Of a stretch of DNA of 37,561 nucleotides, positions 1-8,381 are shown one piece after another. Origin of the DNA: Paludibacteraceae bacterium (GTDB lineage: Bacteria; Bacteroidota; Bacteroidia; Bacteroidales; Paludibacteraceae); assembly GCA_024401645.1 (NCBI GenBank), contig JAKSKR010000029.1:1-37561 (forward strand), given 5' to 3'. Within the stretch, counting starts at the first letter, position 1. The number at the start of each line of letters is the position of its first letter. Under the pieces are notes generated by a model. The model saw only the letters and a program-made list of their open reading frames with translations. It was not told the origin of the DNA and made no database searches. The position numbers were made by a program, and so were the translations under genes.

Positions 1-53
1 AATCCCTTCATTTTTTCATCCTTGCCGAAAAGGGTTGGCTTTTTCAGTGCCAT
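1..53 (-). CDS. N-terminal fragment of an unidentified CDS, cut by window edge
   Basis: An ATG on the minus strand at 53 opens a frame that stays open to the window edge. It encodes a start MALKKPTLFGKDEKMKG. It lies 46 bp downstream of the stop of the O-antigen ligase-like gene, in the same direction, so it is probably the next gene of the polysaccharide cluster. Seventeen codons are too few to identify a family. The lysine-rich, non-hydrophobic start argues against a signal peptide. The start is inferred only from the ATG and the spacing. Confidence 0.45.
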   Translation of the reverse strand, partial: MALKKPTLFGKDEKMKG

Positions 54-99
54 CGATTTGTCCTGTTTTTTTGTTTTTATAGTTTGTTGAACATCCTTA

Positions 100-1899
100 C
101 TATGGAATGACCGCCCAACGCGGATTGGAATACCAAACATGGCCCAACAAGTTAGAGAAATTGTCGGCACCAGCCTTACAGATATCTAGGTTAACAAAGT
201 TCTCACCAGCAGGCAAGTTAAGAACTAGCGTTTGCCACGTTCCCTTACGTTTCATGTCGTAGTAACAGGCATCTTTCATAACGTGGTTCTTATCGAGATT
301 AGCAATGATTGCCCAATCGCCATTAAAGTCTTCAGAAACCAAACAATCGATTTCGAAACGGACATTTTGGGTTTGATTTCTAGAAATGAAGAAGACATAA
401 TAAGAGTAAGCGTTAGAATCGCCCGCAGACACCCTAGAATTGGCGTCTAGCTGATAAATAGGGTTCCCGTTATAATCATTACCTTTCAGACGAATATCGT
501 TCGCCTTGGCCAAAGAATAGGCTTCGGTTGTCTTGTTTGAATAACAAATGCCAAAGCACACCCCTGCAATAAGAGAACCCAAAACCAGAACGGGGCCAAT
601 CCACCTTTTTAGATGAGCAAGTACACCAGGGACAGCGTAACTAGGTTTAGCATGGCCACCAGCAACACACACAACCGACATGAAGAACGCAAAAAGCAAA
701 GCCCCAGCCGCACGCGAAACGTAACTTTCGGTTAACATTACCAGCGCAAACATGGTAACAAATAGTGCCACAAACCTTTTCTTTTTACCTTCAACGCAGA
801 AAGGGGCAACAACCAGAGATGCGACGAAAAGCAACAAACCTGGCAAACCCAACTCTAGGAAAAGCTCAACGTATTGGTTGTGACACCCATACTGTTCTGC
901 CACGCCTTCGGCCCACCCCATACGAGCATATTCTGCGAACAGGAAGGAATCGACATTATTCTCACCGAATCCGAAAAGATAGGTATGCGGATTTATAGCC
1001 AAACACGCCTTCCAGATATTGAAACGAGGATCGGAAAATGAGACCGAACCATCGTGGAAGGACTGATAAAGCAGATGCAGCGACTGTGAGACGCGATTAT
1101 CGGTAAAAAAGACAAGGCAACCAACGGCAACAGTAGAAAACAAGCCAATAAGGAACGCCTTGTGATTGGTGGTAACAAAAGAGACTACAGCGACGCCTGC
1201 AACCACAAACGCAGATGCCAGCACCATGCGTGAAGTGTTGATGAACAGAAACGACAAGAAAAGCAAGAGAATGAAAGCATACACCCAGAAGAAAGGGCGA
1301 GATATATGTTGTTTCTGTGCAAGATAGCCAATTGAAACAATAGCCAAAACAACACCCGTATTGGTATATGCCCTGTTGGTTATGGCTCCAAACAAGTGGG
1401 TCAATCCTGCCCAAGTGTCACCCGAAAAAGCCTCTAGGAAATAGTTGCCGTGCATCATGAATGCTACTGCCAAATAGGAATAAAGCACAAATGCAGCAAC
1501 ACCAAACACATAAGACTTTAGCAAACGAGACAGAGGGACCTGTATGTTGGCAATTAAAACACCCAAAGGAATGCAAAAAAGGGTAAACCTAGCATTAAAA
1601 AGCCGATGTGTAACCAAATGGGAGTCGGCAGCATAAGCCATGGAGAACATTCCACATGCAAATAGCGCTAAGAGCAAGACAGACGGCCACGTACTACGCC
1701 TACCTACCGCAGCCACAACATTGCTGCGCCAGTGCCCCAACGACAACAGTAGGGACATGCCAAACCACGTACCAACCGTATAGGCAGAAAAACCTTTAGG
1801 GAACGGTACGGAAAAAGCAAGAATGCAAGTTAAGACCTCGAGAACTATTCTCTGATTAGAACGGAGCCAAAGGGCAAAATCTGCAATCTTATTTACCAT
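100..1899 (-). CDS. O-antigen ligase / Wzy-type polymerase membrane protein with C-terminal periplasmic domain
   Basis: About 599 aa. The first ~460 residues are a series of hydrophobic transmembrane segments. They contain the loop motif GCHNQYVELFLELGLPG, the usual H-N-x-[YF]-x-x-x-x-x-E-x-G motif of the O-antigen ligase/polymerase superfamily (Wzy_C, WaaL, PglL-like), preceded by FGFGENN. These enzymes join or transfer undecaprenyl-linked glycan at the periplasmic face. After the last membrane segment (VLVLGSLIAGVCFGICYS) there is a ~150-residue soluble tail with alternating beta-like strands, which is longer than in most members. I chose the start MVNKIADF at 1899: a longer in-frame start at 2007 would overlap the epimerase gene by 44 bp and adds no family-like sequence. 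Neighbours are an epimerase upstream and a further gene downstream. Polymerase versus ligase cannot be decided from sequence; the EpsG protein nearby is a competing polymerase candidate. Confidence 0.85.
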   Translation of the reverse strand: MVNKIADFALWLRSNQRIVLEVLTCILAFSVPFPKGFSAYTVGTWFGMSLLLSLGHWRSNVVAAVGRRSTWPSVLLLALFACGMFSMAYAADSHLVTHRLFNARFTLFCIPLGVLIANIQVPLSRLLKSYVFGVAAFVLYSYLAVAFMMHGNYFLEAFSGDTWAGLTHLFGAITNRAYTNTGVVLAIVSIGYLAQKQHISRPFFWVYAFILLLFLSFLFINTSRMVLASAFVVAGVAVVSFVTTNHKAFLIGLFSTVAVGCLVFFTDNRVSQSLHLLYQSFHDGSVSFSDPRFNIWKACLAINPHTYLFGFGENNVDSFLFAEYARMGWAEGVAEQYGCHNQYVELFLELGLPGLLLFVASLVVAPFCVEGKKKRFVALFVTMFALVMLTESYVSRAAGALLFAFFMSVVCVAGGHAKPSYAVPGVLAHLKRWIGPVLVLGSLIAGVCFGICYSNKTTEAYSLAKANDIRLKGNDYNGNPIYQLDANSRVSAGDSNAYSYYVFFISRNQTQNVRFEIDCLVSEDFNGDWAIIANLDKNHVMKDACYYDMKRKGTWQTLVLNLPAGENFVNLDICKAGADNFSNLLGHVWYSNPRWAVIP

Positions 1900-1963
1900 A
1901 AGCAAAAAAGGGATTGTGTTGTCGCACAGAGAACGCAATAGCGAGAGCGACAACCTGATAGAA

Positions 1964-3007
1964 TTACTGCAAACAGGTACCCTTGTTGTCGGCAAACCAA
2001 TCGGCAATAGCCTCTTCGAAAGTCCACTTCATCTTGTAACCGGAAGCAGCCAACTTCTTACCACAGATGTTGGTAGAAATCTGCAACTTCTTAACACGAG
2101 CAGGACAAATACCCATAGGAGAACCCACGAGCATAGCACAGAAAGCAAGCGGTTGAATTACAAAATTAGGGATGTAAGGTACGAACTGGGTTAAGCCAGT
2201 CTGCTTTTTCATGATGCCTACAATCTGTTCAATAGTGTAGGCAGGTTCGTAGGTGCAGTTGAAAATCTCGAGTTTAGAAGGACGTGTTTCAACATTCCAA
2301 AGAATGAAGTTAACCAATTCCTTCACATAGATGCACGCCTTAATGGTATCCTTACGACCAGGGTAAGCAAACATGTGCTTACGAATGCCCGAATAGAGGC
2401 GAGAGAAATTGCCATTTTCACCCTTTCCGAAAACAACGCCAGGGCGAACAATAGTCAACTTTCTGTCGGCAGCACCAGCCAACCAAGTCTGGTGAATCTT
2501 TTCGGCCACCAACTTCGAAATACCGTAAGGGGTATTAGGAGTAGGCAAGGTATCTTCGGTTTTCAACTCTTCGGCAGCGCCATAAGGAGCAATAGAAGAA
2601 GTGAACACCATATTCTTTATGCCATAAGCTTCGGCAAAAGCGCATACATTTTCGGCACCGCGAATGTTAGCCTCGAAGTAAGCCTCGTCGGGATGACCCG
2701 GTGTGCGGTGAACAGCTGCAAAATTGAATACAACATCTTCAGCAGTAGGCGTGAAAGGCAAATTCTGGATAGGTTTGCGAACGTCGCAGTAAACGAAAGT
2801 TGCCTTACGGGTATCGCCATCGACAACAGGCGACTTCCACCCCTTAATGGTTGTATATTCCCTTAAAGCCTTTTCGTCCATACCAACCAACTTTGCAGGA
2901 TCAACAATATCGAGGTTCCAAATTGAAGCCTCGGGATGCTGTTCGTGCAACAAGTTAGCTAAATGATTACCGATAAAGCCAGTTCCGCCAAAGATTATAT
3001 AATTCAT
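1964..3007 (-). CDS. NAD-dependent epimerase/dehydratase (extended SDR)
   Basis: 347 aa. The N-terminus MNYIIFGGTGFIGNHLANLL carries the GxxGxxG dinucleotide-binding motif of extended short-chain dehydrogenases. FTSSIAPYG supplies the active-site Ser region, and YGISKLVAEKI supplies the catalytic YxxxK. The family works on nucleotide sugars (epimerisation, dehydration, reduction), which fits a polysaccharide cluster. The sequence does not reveal the exact substrate. The start codon overlaps the stop of the upstream glycosyltransferase by 4 bp (ATGA type), so the two are very likely translationally coupled. The C-terminal ~80 residues (PYIPNFVIQPLAFCAML...) contain a hydrophobic stretch often seen in UDP-sugar epimerases of surface-glycan loci. 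Confidence 0.9.
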   Translation of the reverse strand: MNYIIFGGTGFIGNHLANLLHEQHPEASIWNLDIVDPAKLVGMDEKALREYTTIKGWKSPVVDGDTRKATFVYCDVRKPIQNLPFTPTAEDVVFNFAAVHRTPGHPDEAYFEANIRGAENVCAFAEAYGIKNMVFTSSIAPYGAAEELKTEDTLPTPNTPYGISKLVAEKIHQTWLAGAADRKLTIVRPGVVFGKGENGNFSRLYSGIRKHMFAYPGRKDTIKACIYVKELVNFILWNVETRPSKLEIFNCTYEPAYTIEQIVGIMKKQTGLTQFVPYIPNFVIQPLAFCAMLVGSPMGICPARVKKLQISTNICGKKLAASGYKMKWTFEEAIADWFADNKGTCLQ

Positions 3008-3828
3008 TCGTTGTATCCTTTATAGTCTAATTCTTTTAAAATCTGCTCGTTCCATTCCGAACGTTCAGAATCGAATACCCAACCCCACTTGTTGAAGTAC
3101 TTAATCATGTTCCACATGTGCACCAAAAGCATCTTCTTGTTCTTATAAGAAGCGGCACGGTGTGCATGAACAATGCTGACTTCAGGCCAGAACATCGTAC
3201 GATAGTACTTGTGCATGCGGCGGGTAATATCGATGTCTTCTGGGTACAAGAAGAATCTTTCATCGAACATTCCAACCTTTTGGAAGGCAGAAAGCCTAAA
3301 GAACATGAAAGAGCCCTGATGATAAGCTATATTAAGAGGAGTCTTATGATTCCAGAAGAGCAGAGTATATCTGTAATTGAGTCGTTTAGCCATAGATTTA
3401 GGCATGAAACGACGGAAGATAAGGTCGATAGGAGTAGGTAGAAGTCTTACAGTTTCTTGCTGGTCGCCATTAGGATAAGAAACATAAGGCTGAACTTGGG
3501 CAACATCGGCATTATTGTCCATATATTCAGCAATCTTATCAATAATGGAAGGTTTGAAATAGACATCAGAGTTGAGGACAAGGTGATAATCTACATCACT
3601 GTCCTTCGACGCTAACTTCAGCGCTTTATTATGTCCTGAACCATAACCCACATTTTCGCTGCCGATATAAACGACATGATTATAGTTCTTACAGAAATCA
3701 GCCAAAGACGCCTCGTTCGAGTTGTCGACAATATAAATTGTCTTAATCAACGGAGAGGAGAGAGATGTAAAACACCTCTTCAATTCTTCGACATCAGTCT
3801 TGTATGTTACTATTGATACTGTAATCAT
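3004..3828 (-). CDS. GT2-family glycosyltransferase (rhamnosyltransferase-like)
   Basis: 274 aa. It begins MITVSIVTYKTDVEELKRCF, followed by IYIVDNSN and GSENVGYGSGHNKAL. The metal/nucleotide-binding acidic motif is LVLNSDVYF (a variant of NPD). FFLYPEDIDITRRMHKY is the E-D-x-D motif typical of the WbbL/rhamnosyltransferase branch of GT-A fold GT2 enzymes. It should transfer one sugar to a lipid-linked oligosaccharide at the cytoplasmic membrane face. It is the first gene of a coupled set with the epimerase (4-bp overlap). A 429-bp gene-free stretch precedes it, so it probably has its own promoter, although I see no good TTTG/TAnnTTTG pair there. Sugar donor and acceptor are unknown. Confidence 0.9.
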   Translation of the reverse strand: MITVSIVTYKTDVEELKRCFTSLSSPLIKTIYIVDNSNEASLADFCKNYNHVVYIGSENVGYGSGHNKALKLASKDSDVDYHLVLNSDVYFKPSIIDKIAEYMDNNADVAQVQPYVSYPNGDQQETVRLLPTPIDLIFRRFMPKSMAKRLNYRYTLLFWNHKTPLNIAYHQGSFMFFRLSAFQKVGMFDERFFLYPEDIDITRRMHKYYRTMFWPEVSIVHAHRAASYKNKKMLLVHMWNMIKYFNKWGWVFDSERSEWNEQILKELDYKGYNE

Positions 3829-4257
3829 TTAGAAATTCAAATGAGCACGGTCAGATGAAAGAACGTTTTTGTAAACACTTCTTAACATTTGGGTGTGCTA
3901 TAGGAATTATTTTAACCTCGTATGTCCAATTATGTTTAGTTCAAACTCACCTTTTTCATGATATATAGGAACCCTATTCATCTTAAAAAGCAAAGTTCAG
4001 CATTTACCGGTCAAAAATGTAACTACATAGCGTTCACATCAATAACCTAAAATGTCCACAAATATGGCATAAACATAGCCTTACTGAACCTAGGGACGAG
4101 TCCCATTTAGTTCATAAAATTACATCAAAATGCGGTTTTAGCCAAATTTTAGTGCACTTGTTTTATGAAACGAGAAACCTAGGCGAAAAGTATATAAGAA
4201 ACCTATTTTTTTGTGTAAAGGCTTAAAAAAATTGTTCCAAAAGTCGCAAAAGACTTA
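3829..4257. other. 429-bp gene-free gap inside the polysaccharide cluster
   Basis: AT-rich, no convincing ORF on either strand and no full TTTG-N19-TAnnTTTG promoter that I could find. A weak 5-bp stem (AAGTC/GACTT, 4241-4256) just after the stop of the glycosyltransferase gene at 4258 could be a poor minus-strand terminator. The gap presumably holds the promoter of the glycosyltransferase gene at 3004-3828, or is the scar of a lost gene. Confidence 0.4.
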
Positions 4258-4956
4258 TTATAACCTTCTAACGACATTGGAAAGCATGGTAAAACGGTAG
4301 CTGAACTGTTTCCATAACGAGAAATCGGAATGATCGCCAGTTGGAGATGCATTGCCACCATGACGACGATAAAGTAGTAACTGGTCGGGGATAAAGGCCG
4401 TGCGGCCATGGCGTTCAGCCATTAGACCGAGCCACATATCGTGCCACAAAATATTTTCGGGGAAAGGCATTGCATACGACAGGACCGACTTGCGGAACGC
4501 CATGCAACTACCCATAAAAGAATTCTTGTACAAATTGTGCCAGAAGCCAGGGCCAGAGTTTCGCAATGCGAAATAGCCTTCTTCCGACACCTTACCATCG
4601 GCATCCATGAACTTAAGGTCGTGAACCACCACATCGGCATCTTGCAAAGCCGCAACACATGACGCCACCTTGCTGGAATGCCAAACATCATCTTGATCGG
4701 AGAAAAAGATGATGTCGCCACTTACATGGCGTAACGCATTCTCGAAATTAGGGACCACACCGTGTCGGCCCTCATTCTTAAAGACCTTGATGCGCGGTTC
4801 GTTCATCTGGCGAATGACCTCGAGGGTAGCATCGGTACTGCCATCGTCTGACACAACGATTTCGTCACCAGCAGACAACTGGTGAAGAATAGACGAAAGC
4901 TGTTCTTTTATGAACCTCTCGCCATTGTATGTAGCCATGGCAACCGATATCTTCAT
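4258..4956 (-). CDS. GT2-family glycosyltransferase, short
   Basis: 232 aa. The start MKISVAMATYNGERFIKEQL is the classic GT2 beginning. It is followed by EIVVSDDGSTDATL (nucleotide-binding DDGSTD) and FFSDQDDVW, the catalytic-metal DxD region, and a later LWHDMWLGLMAE helix typical of the branch that includes rhamnosyl/galactosyl transferases of O-antigen loci. It is ~45 residues shorter than its upstream neighbour and ends soon after the conserved core, which may be natural or a mild C-terminal truncation. It lies 9 bp downstream of the next GT2 gene, and the shared motif spacing suggests that the two are paralogues. The substrate is unknown. Confidence 0.9.
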   Translation of the reverse strand: MKISVAMATYNGERFIKEQLSSILHQLSAGDEIVVSDDGSTDATLEVIRQMNEPRIKVFKNEGRHGVVPNFENALRHVSGDIIFFSDQDDVWHSSKVASCVAALQDADVVVHDLKFMDADGKVSEEGYFALRNSGPGFWHNLYKNSFMGSCMAFRKSVLSYAMPFPENILWHDMWLGLMAERHGRTAFIPDQLLLYRRHGGNASPTGDHSDFSLWKQFSYRFTMLSNVVRRL

Positions 4957-4965
4957 ATCGTAAAT

Positions 4966-5796
4966 TTAAAACATCCTTTTGACTTCGAACACAAATTTCA
5001 GCCAAACATATCGAAATACCGACATTTTTGCCAAAGAATGTGCCATATTGTACTGCTGACAATTTGCCTTCCAAACATTCTTTAAGCCAAGCAACTTGCC
5101 TGAAACATAGCCCAAACCAACGTTGTTTGCACCCACCTCGTTACCGCCATGCTGGCAATAGAGAATAGTAGCCTTTGGCAGATGGGTCAGTATGCCACCA
5201 TTGCTAGCTGTTTGGTATGCCACCCAAAAATCGTGCATAGGCACTACGTCGGGAATATTGACCGACAAAGCCTTTACCTTCTCGTTAAACATCATGGTAC
5301 AACCCGTCACGCAATTTGCCACCAACAACATCGATGGGTCTTCTTGCCATGAAGGATTGACCTTTGACAACTTCCAAAGAGAAGGATGAACAACATTGTA
5401 GTTAGCGTCGCAAACTGCCAAATCGGTATGAACACAAACAGGCAAAGTGGGATTCTCGGCTTCTGCTTTACGAACAAGTGCCAACGTATCTTCCACCTTA
5501 TTAGGCAACCATTCGTCGTCTTGGTCGCAGAACATATAGTAATCGGCCTCCACATTGCTGAGTAGCCAACAAAAATTCATCTTTGCACCCAAGTGCTTAA
5601 CATCTTCTCCCAAAACAACCATCCTTTCGGGATGTTCGGCCGAGAAAGTCTTTAAGAAATGGAGCGTACCGTCGGTTGAGCCATCGTCGTGAACAAAGAT
5701 GGTCCAATCGTTATTCGTTTGCGCCAATATTGAATCCAACAGATGCGGAAGGCGCTCCATGCCGTTATATGTGGCCAGAAGAATAGCAATCGTCAT
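4966..5796 (-). CDS. GT2-family glycosyltransferase
   Basis: 276 aa. It begins MTIAILLATYNGMERLPHLL. Then come WTIFVHDDGSTDGTL, MFCDQDDEW (DxD-type metal site) and VPMHDFWVAYQTASNG, the conserved H-D-x-W helix. It is a cytoplasmic/peripheral inverting glycosyltransferase that would build the repeat unit exported by the flippase upstream. The gene sits 7 bp after the EpsG-type polymerase gene and 9 bp before the second GT2, indicating one transcript. It is the longer of the two adjacent GT2 paralogues. Donor and acceptor cannot be inferred. Confidence 0.92.
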   Translation of the reverse strand: MTIAILLATYNGMERLPHLLDSILAQTNNDWTIFVHDDGSTDGTLHFLKTFSAEHPERMVVLGEDVKHLGAKMNFCWLLSNVEADYYMFCDQDDEWLPNKVEDTLALVRKAEAENPTLPVCVHTDLAVCDANYNVVHPSLWKLSKVNPSWQEDPSMLLVANCVTGCTMMFNEKVKALSVNIPDVVPMHDFWVAYQTASNGGILTHLPKATILYCQHGGNEVGANNVGLGYVSGKLLGLKNVWKANCQQYNMAHSLAKMSVFRYVWLKFVFEVKRMF

Positions 5797-5803
5797 ACCC
5801 TAC

Positions 5804-6910
5804 TCAATCGAAAAAGCACATGTAATAAGGTTTCATCAAATTGTTGTGGAACAAGTTGAGCAGCATTGTGCACCACGCAATGCCCACCACAAGCAGTTGG
5901 CCCATTTCCTTCGGCTTCAGCACATAGTAAAGCATTGGGTAGAGAATGATGGTAACGCAGCCCAAGAAGTCGCTCAAACGGAATGCGAACACCGGAATGC
6001 GTACAAAGAAATAATAAGCCATCACACTAATCATGCACACTTTAATGAGAAAGTAAAGGTGAGGGCACCTTGGCAACACCACCTCGCGCTTCCAATAAAG
6101 GACACAAGCCGCCAAAAACTGCAAAATGATGATGACGTTGAACAAGTTAACCTCGAACTTGGTCCAACCCTGAATTTTCTGATAAATGACCAACTTATGG
6201 TGCAAGATAGGCACATTATAGTCGAGGATGATAGAAAGCATATCGATACGCATCTTTGCCATAACAAAGACTGCGATGACAGCAATCACCCAAAACTTGA
6301 AGTTGATGCTACGCGTACCTAGGAAGTAAAGCGGTAGGGCAATGAAAGCCGAGCGGTGAATGACGGTTGCCAAAAGAATTAGCAACACGTAACGCTTGAG
6401 ATTCTGTTCAAGGATAGAAGGAATAGCCAATAGGAAGATGGAGGCCGCAAGCCCAGCCCTCATCTGCGTCATTTCCTGCAAGAAGAAGAGGTTTGAGAAC
6501 CAGACGAGCACAGCAAAACCGAAAACCTCGTCTTGCGTAAGCTGGCGCAACGCCTTCAGTTTCAACATGACAGAAAAGAAAGCGTAAATAAAGACAACAT
6601 AAGGCACCACGTTTAACGTAAACGTCTTGATTAGGGACACCAACACACAGAAGCTGAGTTCTGGCGGCGGCAGATGGTTCAAAAAGCCAGGGAAATCGCG
6701 AAACATATAGCGCGCATCGGGCACCTTGTTGCTGAAATAGATATAGACGTCGCGGTAGTCCAAATCGACATTAGCACCACGAAAGCCAACAAAAACAAAC
6801 AAGCCCACAAAAGCCAAGCAATAGGCTAACGATTTAGAGTCGCGGTCGAACCTTGGATAAGAAATAGCCAGTAGAGTGACTAAAAGCGCTATGATGATAT
6901 AAATAAACAT
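5804..6910 (-). CDS. EpsG-family polysaccharide polymerase (Wzy-like)
   Basis: 368 aa, almost entirely hydrophobic with about ten predicted membrane spans. The N-terminus MFIYIIIALLVTLLAISYPR and the short loop VFVGFRGANVDLDYRDVYIYF are typical of the EpsG family, where an early G-x-R-x-x-x-x-D-Y-x-x-Y motif follows the second span. EpsG proteins are thought to polymerise repeat units at the periplasmic side. The gene follows the flippase gene by 12 bp and precedes the GT2 genes by 7 bp, the usual Wzx-Wzy-glycosyltransferase order. The cluster also encodes an O-antigen ligase-like protein, so the polymerase/ligase roles are probably split between the two. Confidence 0.85.
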   Translation of the reverse strand: MFIYIIIALLVTLLAISYPRFDRDSKSLAYCLAFVGLFVFVGFRGANVDLDYRDVYIYFSNKVPDARYMFRDFPGFLNHLPPPELSFCVLVSLIKTFTLNVVPYVVFIYAFFSVMLKLKALRQLTQDEVFGFAVLVWFSNLFFLQEMTQMRAGLAASIFLLAIPSILEQNLKRYVLLILLATVIHRSAFIALPLYFLGTRSINFKFWVIAVIAVFVMAKMRIDMLSIILDYNVPILHHKLVIYQKIQGWTKFEVNLFNVIIILQFLAACVLYWKREVVLPRCPHLYFLIKVCMISVMAYYFFVRIPVFAFRLSDFLGCVTIILYPMLYYVLKPKEMGQLLVVGIAWCTMLLNLFHNNLMKPYYMCFFD

Positions 6911-6922
6911 TTCAGATATGAA

Positions 6923-8200
6923 TTATTTAGACAAAGGTAAACAAATCGAACCTTTTTTCCACATAAGTAGTGAAACTGCAATAGAAATTTCGACAACTTC
7001 GCAGATAAGCCATGCATAAATAGCACCCACAGCGCCCATGGTTGGCACGAACAGATAATTGAACACCACGCTAGTAACGCAAACCGCGCCACCAATTAGC
7101 GGAGCAAAACGCTGCAACTGCAAGCCGTAAAGCCCGTGAACGGTGAGGGTAGACGCTAACGATGCCAACAAAGGGTAAACGGCCAATAGGCGCAGCAAAC
7201 TGACCGCATCGGCAAACTGGCTGCCCAATATAATCTTAACAGCCAAAGGTGCGAAAACGTAAGTCGCAACGCTTACGGCAGTGGCATAGAGGGCAATGTA
7301 GCCCAAGCACTTCTTAAAGAAAAGCCATCCTTCGTATTTAGAGTCGTGAAACTTACGCGACACGCGCGGGAAAAGCGCAATCATAAGCGGTTGGTACGAC
7401 ACCATCATTATGGCGGTAATAATCTTCTGGGTACCTGCATAAATACCAATTTGGGCATCGGACATATAGAAACCCATGAGGAACACACCCAAGCACGTGT
7501 TACAGTTAATGAGGATGGCATTCAGGAAAATGGGGAAGCCCTTACGCACCGATTCGCTTGTAGAGAACGGTTCGGGAGTTTGCCATTTCAAGTCGTACTG
7601 TTTCATAAGGTAATAGCAAGAGTAACACCCCACCAACACATTGGCAACCGTTAAGGCAACCAGGTACTTGCAATAGTCTTCGGGTTTAGATACCATGGCA
7701 ATGACCAACAATGCGCCCAACAGCTTGACAAAAAAGGTGAACATACTCATTTTAGCCATGCGCTCAACGCCTTGGAAGAACCACGTAGGGAACAAAACCC
7801 AACCCAAGTTGAACAATGCCACCACCAAGAATGGGGCGACGTCGGCGTGCACCTTCTCGACCGTTAGGTAAAGAACACCCACAATAAGCAACGAGAGAAG
7901 GAATAGAAACAGTTTAAAAAGGATGACCGTAGAAAATATGGTCTGCAACTTACCATGGTCTTCCTTGTTTAGGGCCACCTGCTGGGTTGCCGAATAGTCG
8001 AAACCATAGTTAACCAGCAACGTTAGGAAAATACCGATGTTCTGTGCATAAGAAGCCTTACCGAAGGCATCGGTGCCCAACTTGTGTGTCACATAAGGGA
8101 TGAGCAATAGCGGGATAAGATAATTGGCAATCTGCACCAAGCCTTGCGACGTGATGTTCACAAATAGGACATTATCTTTCAAATTTGAGAGTTTCGGCAT
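6923..8200 (-). CDS. Oligosaccharide flippase (Wzx / PST family)
   Basis: 425 aa with about 12-14 hydrophobic segments. The start MPKLSNLKDNVLFVNITSQG, then LIPYVTHKLGTDAFGKASYA and NYGFDYSATQQVA, is characteristic of the polysaccharide-transport (MATE/MOP superfamily) flippases of Bacteroidetes surface-glycan loci. Such proteins move undecaprenyl-diphosphate-linked repeat units across the inner membrane. It is the first gene of the minus-strand cluster. A TACTTTTG -7 box lies 18 bp before the start (8219-8226) but without a matching -33 TTTG, so the promoter is only partly supported. The EpsG polymerase gene follows closely. Confidence 0.92.
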   Translation of the reverse strand: MPKLSNLKDNVLFVNITSQGLVQIANYLIPLLLIPYVTHKLGTDAFGKASYAQNIGIFLTLLVNYGFDYSATQQVALNKEDHGKLQTIFSTVILFKLFLFLLSLLIVGVLYLTVEKVHADVAPFLVVALFNLGWVLFPTWFFQGVERMAKMSMFTFFVKLLGALLVIAMVSKPEDYCKYLVALTVANVLVGCYSCYYLMKQYDLKWQTPEPFSTSESVRKGFPIFLNAILINCNTCLGVFLMGFYMSDAQIGIYAGTQKIITAIMMVSYQPLMIALFPRVSRKFHDSKYEGWLFFKKCLGYIALYATAVSVATYVFAPLAVKIILGSQFADAVSLLRLLAVYPLLASLASTLTVHGLYGLQLQRFAPLIGGAVCVTSVVFNYLFVPTMGAVGAIYAWLICEVVEISIAVSLLMWKKGSICLPLSK

Positions 8201-8218
8201 TTTGCAAAATAAATTTCA

Positions 8219-8226
8219 CAAAAGTA
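8219..8226 (-). promoter_or_regulatory. Possible Bacteroidetes -7 box for the polysaccharide operon
   Basis: Minus-strand TACTTTTG matches the TAnnTTTG consensus 18 bp upstream of the flippase start. No TTTG lies at the expected 17-20 bp spacing, so it is a half-site only. Confidence 0.4.
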
Positions 8227-8323
8227 GTAAAAAGGTGCGAGTTCTGTTATTTAGATAAGGCTAAAGGCACTTTGACAAGCTTTAGAAACTGTTTAAAATG
8301 TGCCGTACAATAGGTAGAAACAC

Positions 8324-8354
8324 TTTGCCACCCTAATAAAAATGACTATATTCG
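8324..8354 (+). promoter_or_regulatory. Promoter of manC (TTTG-N19-TATATTCG)
   Basis: TTTG at 8324-8327, a 19-bp spacer, then TATATTCG at 8347-8354 (one mismatch to TAnnTTTG). The expected transcript start is ~20 nt before the ATG at 8382. The promoter points away from the polysaccharide operon. Confidence 0.7.
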
Positions 8355-8381
8355 CAAATAGAAGATATAAACCGAAAGATT

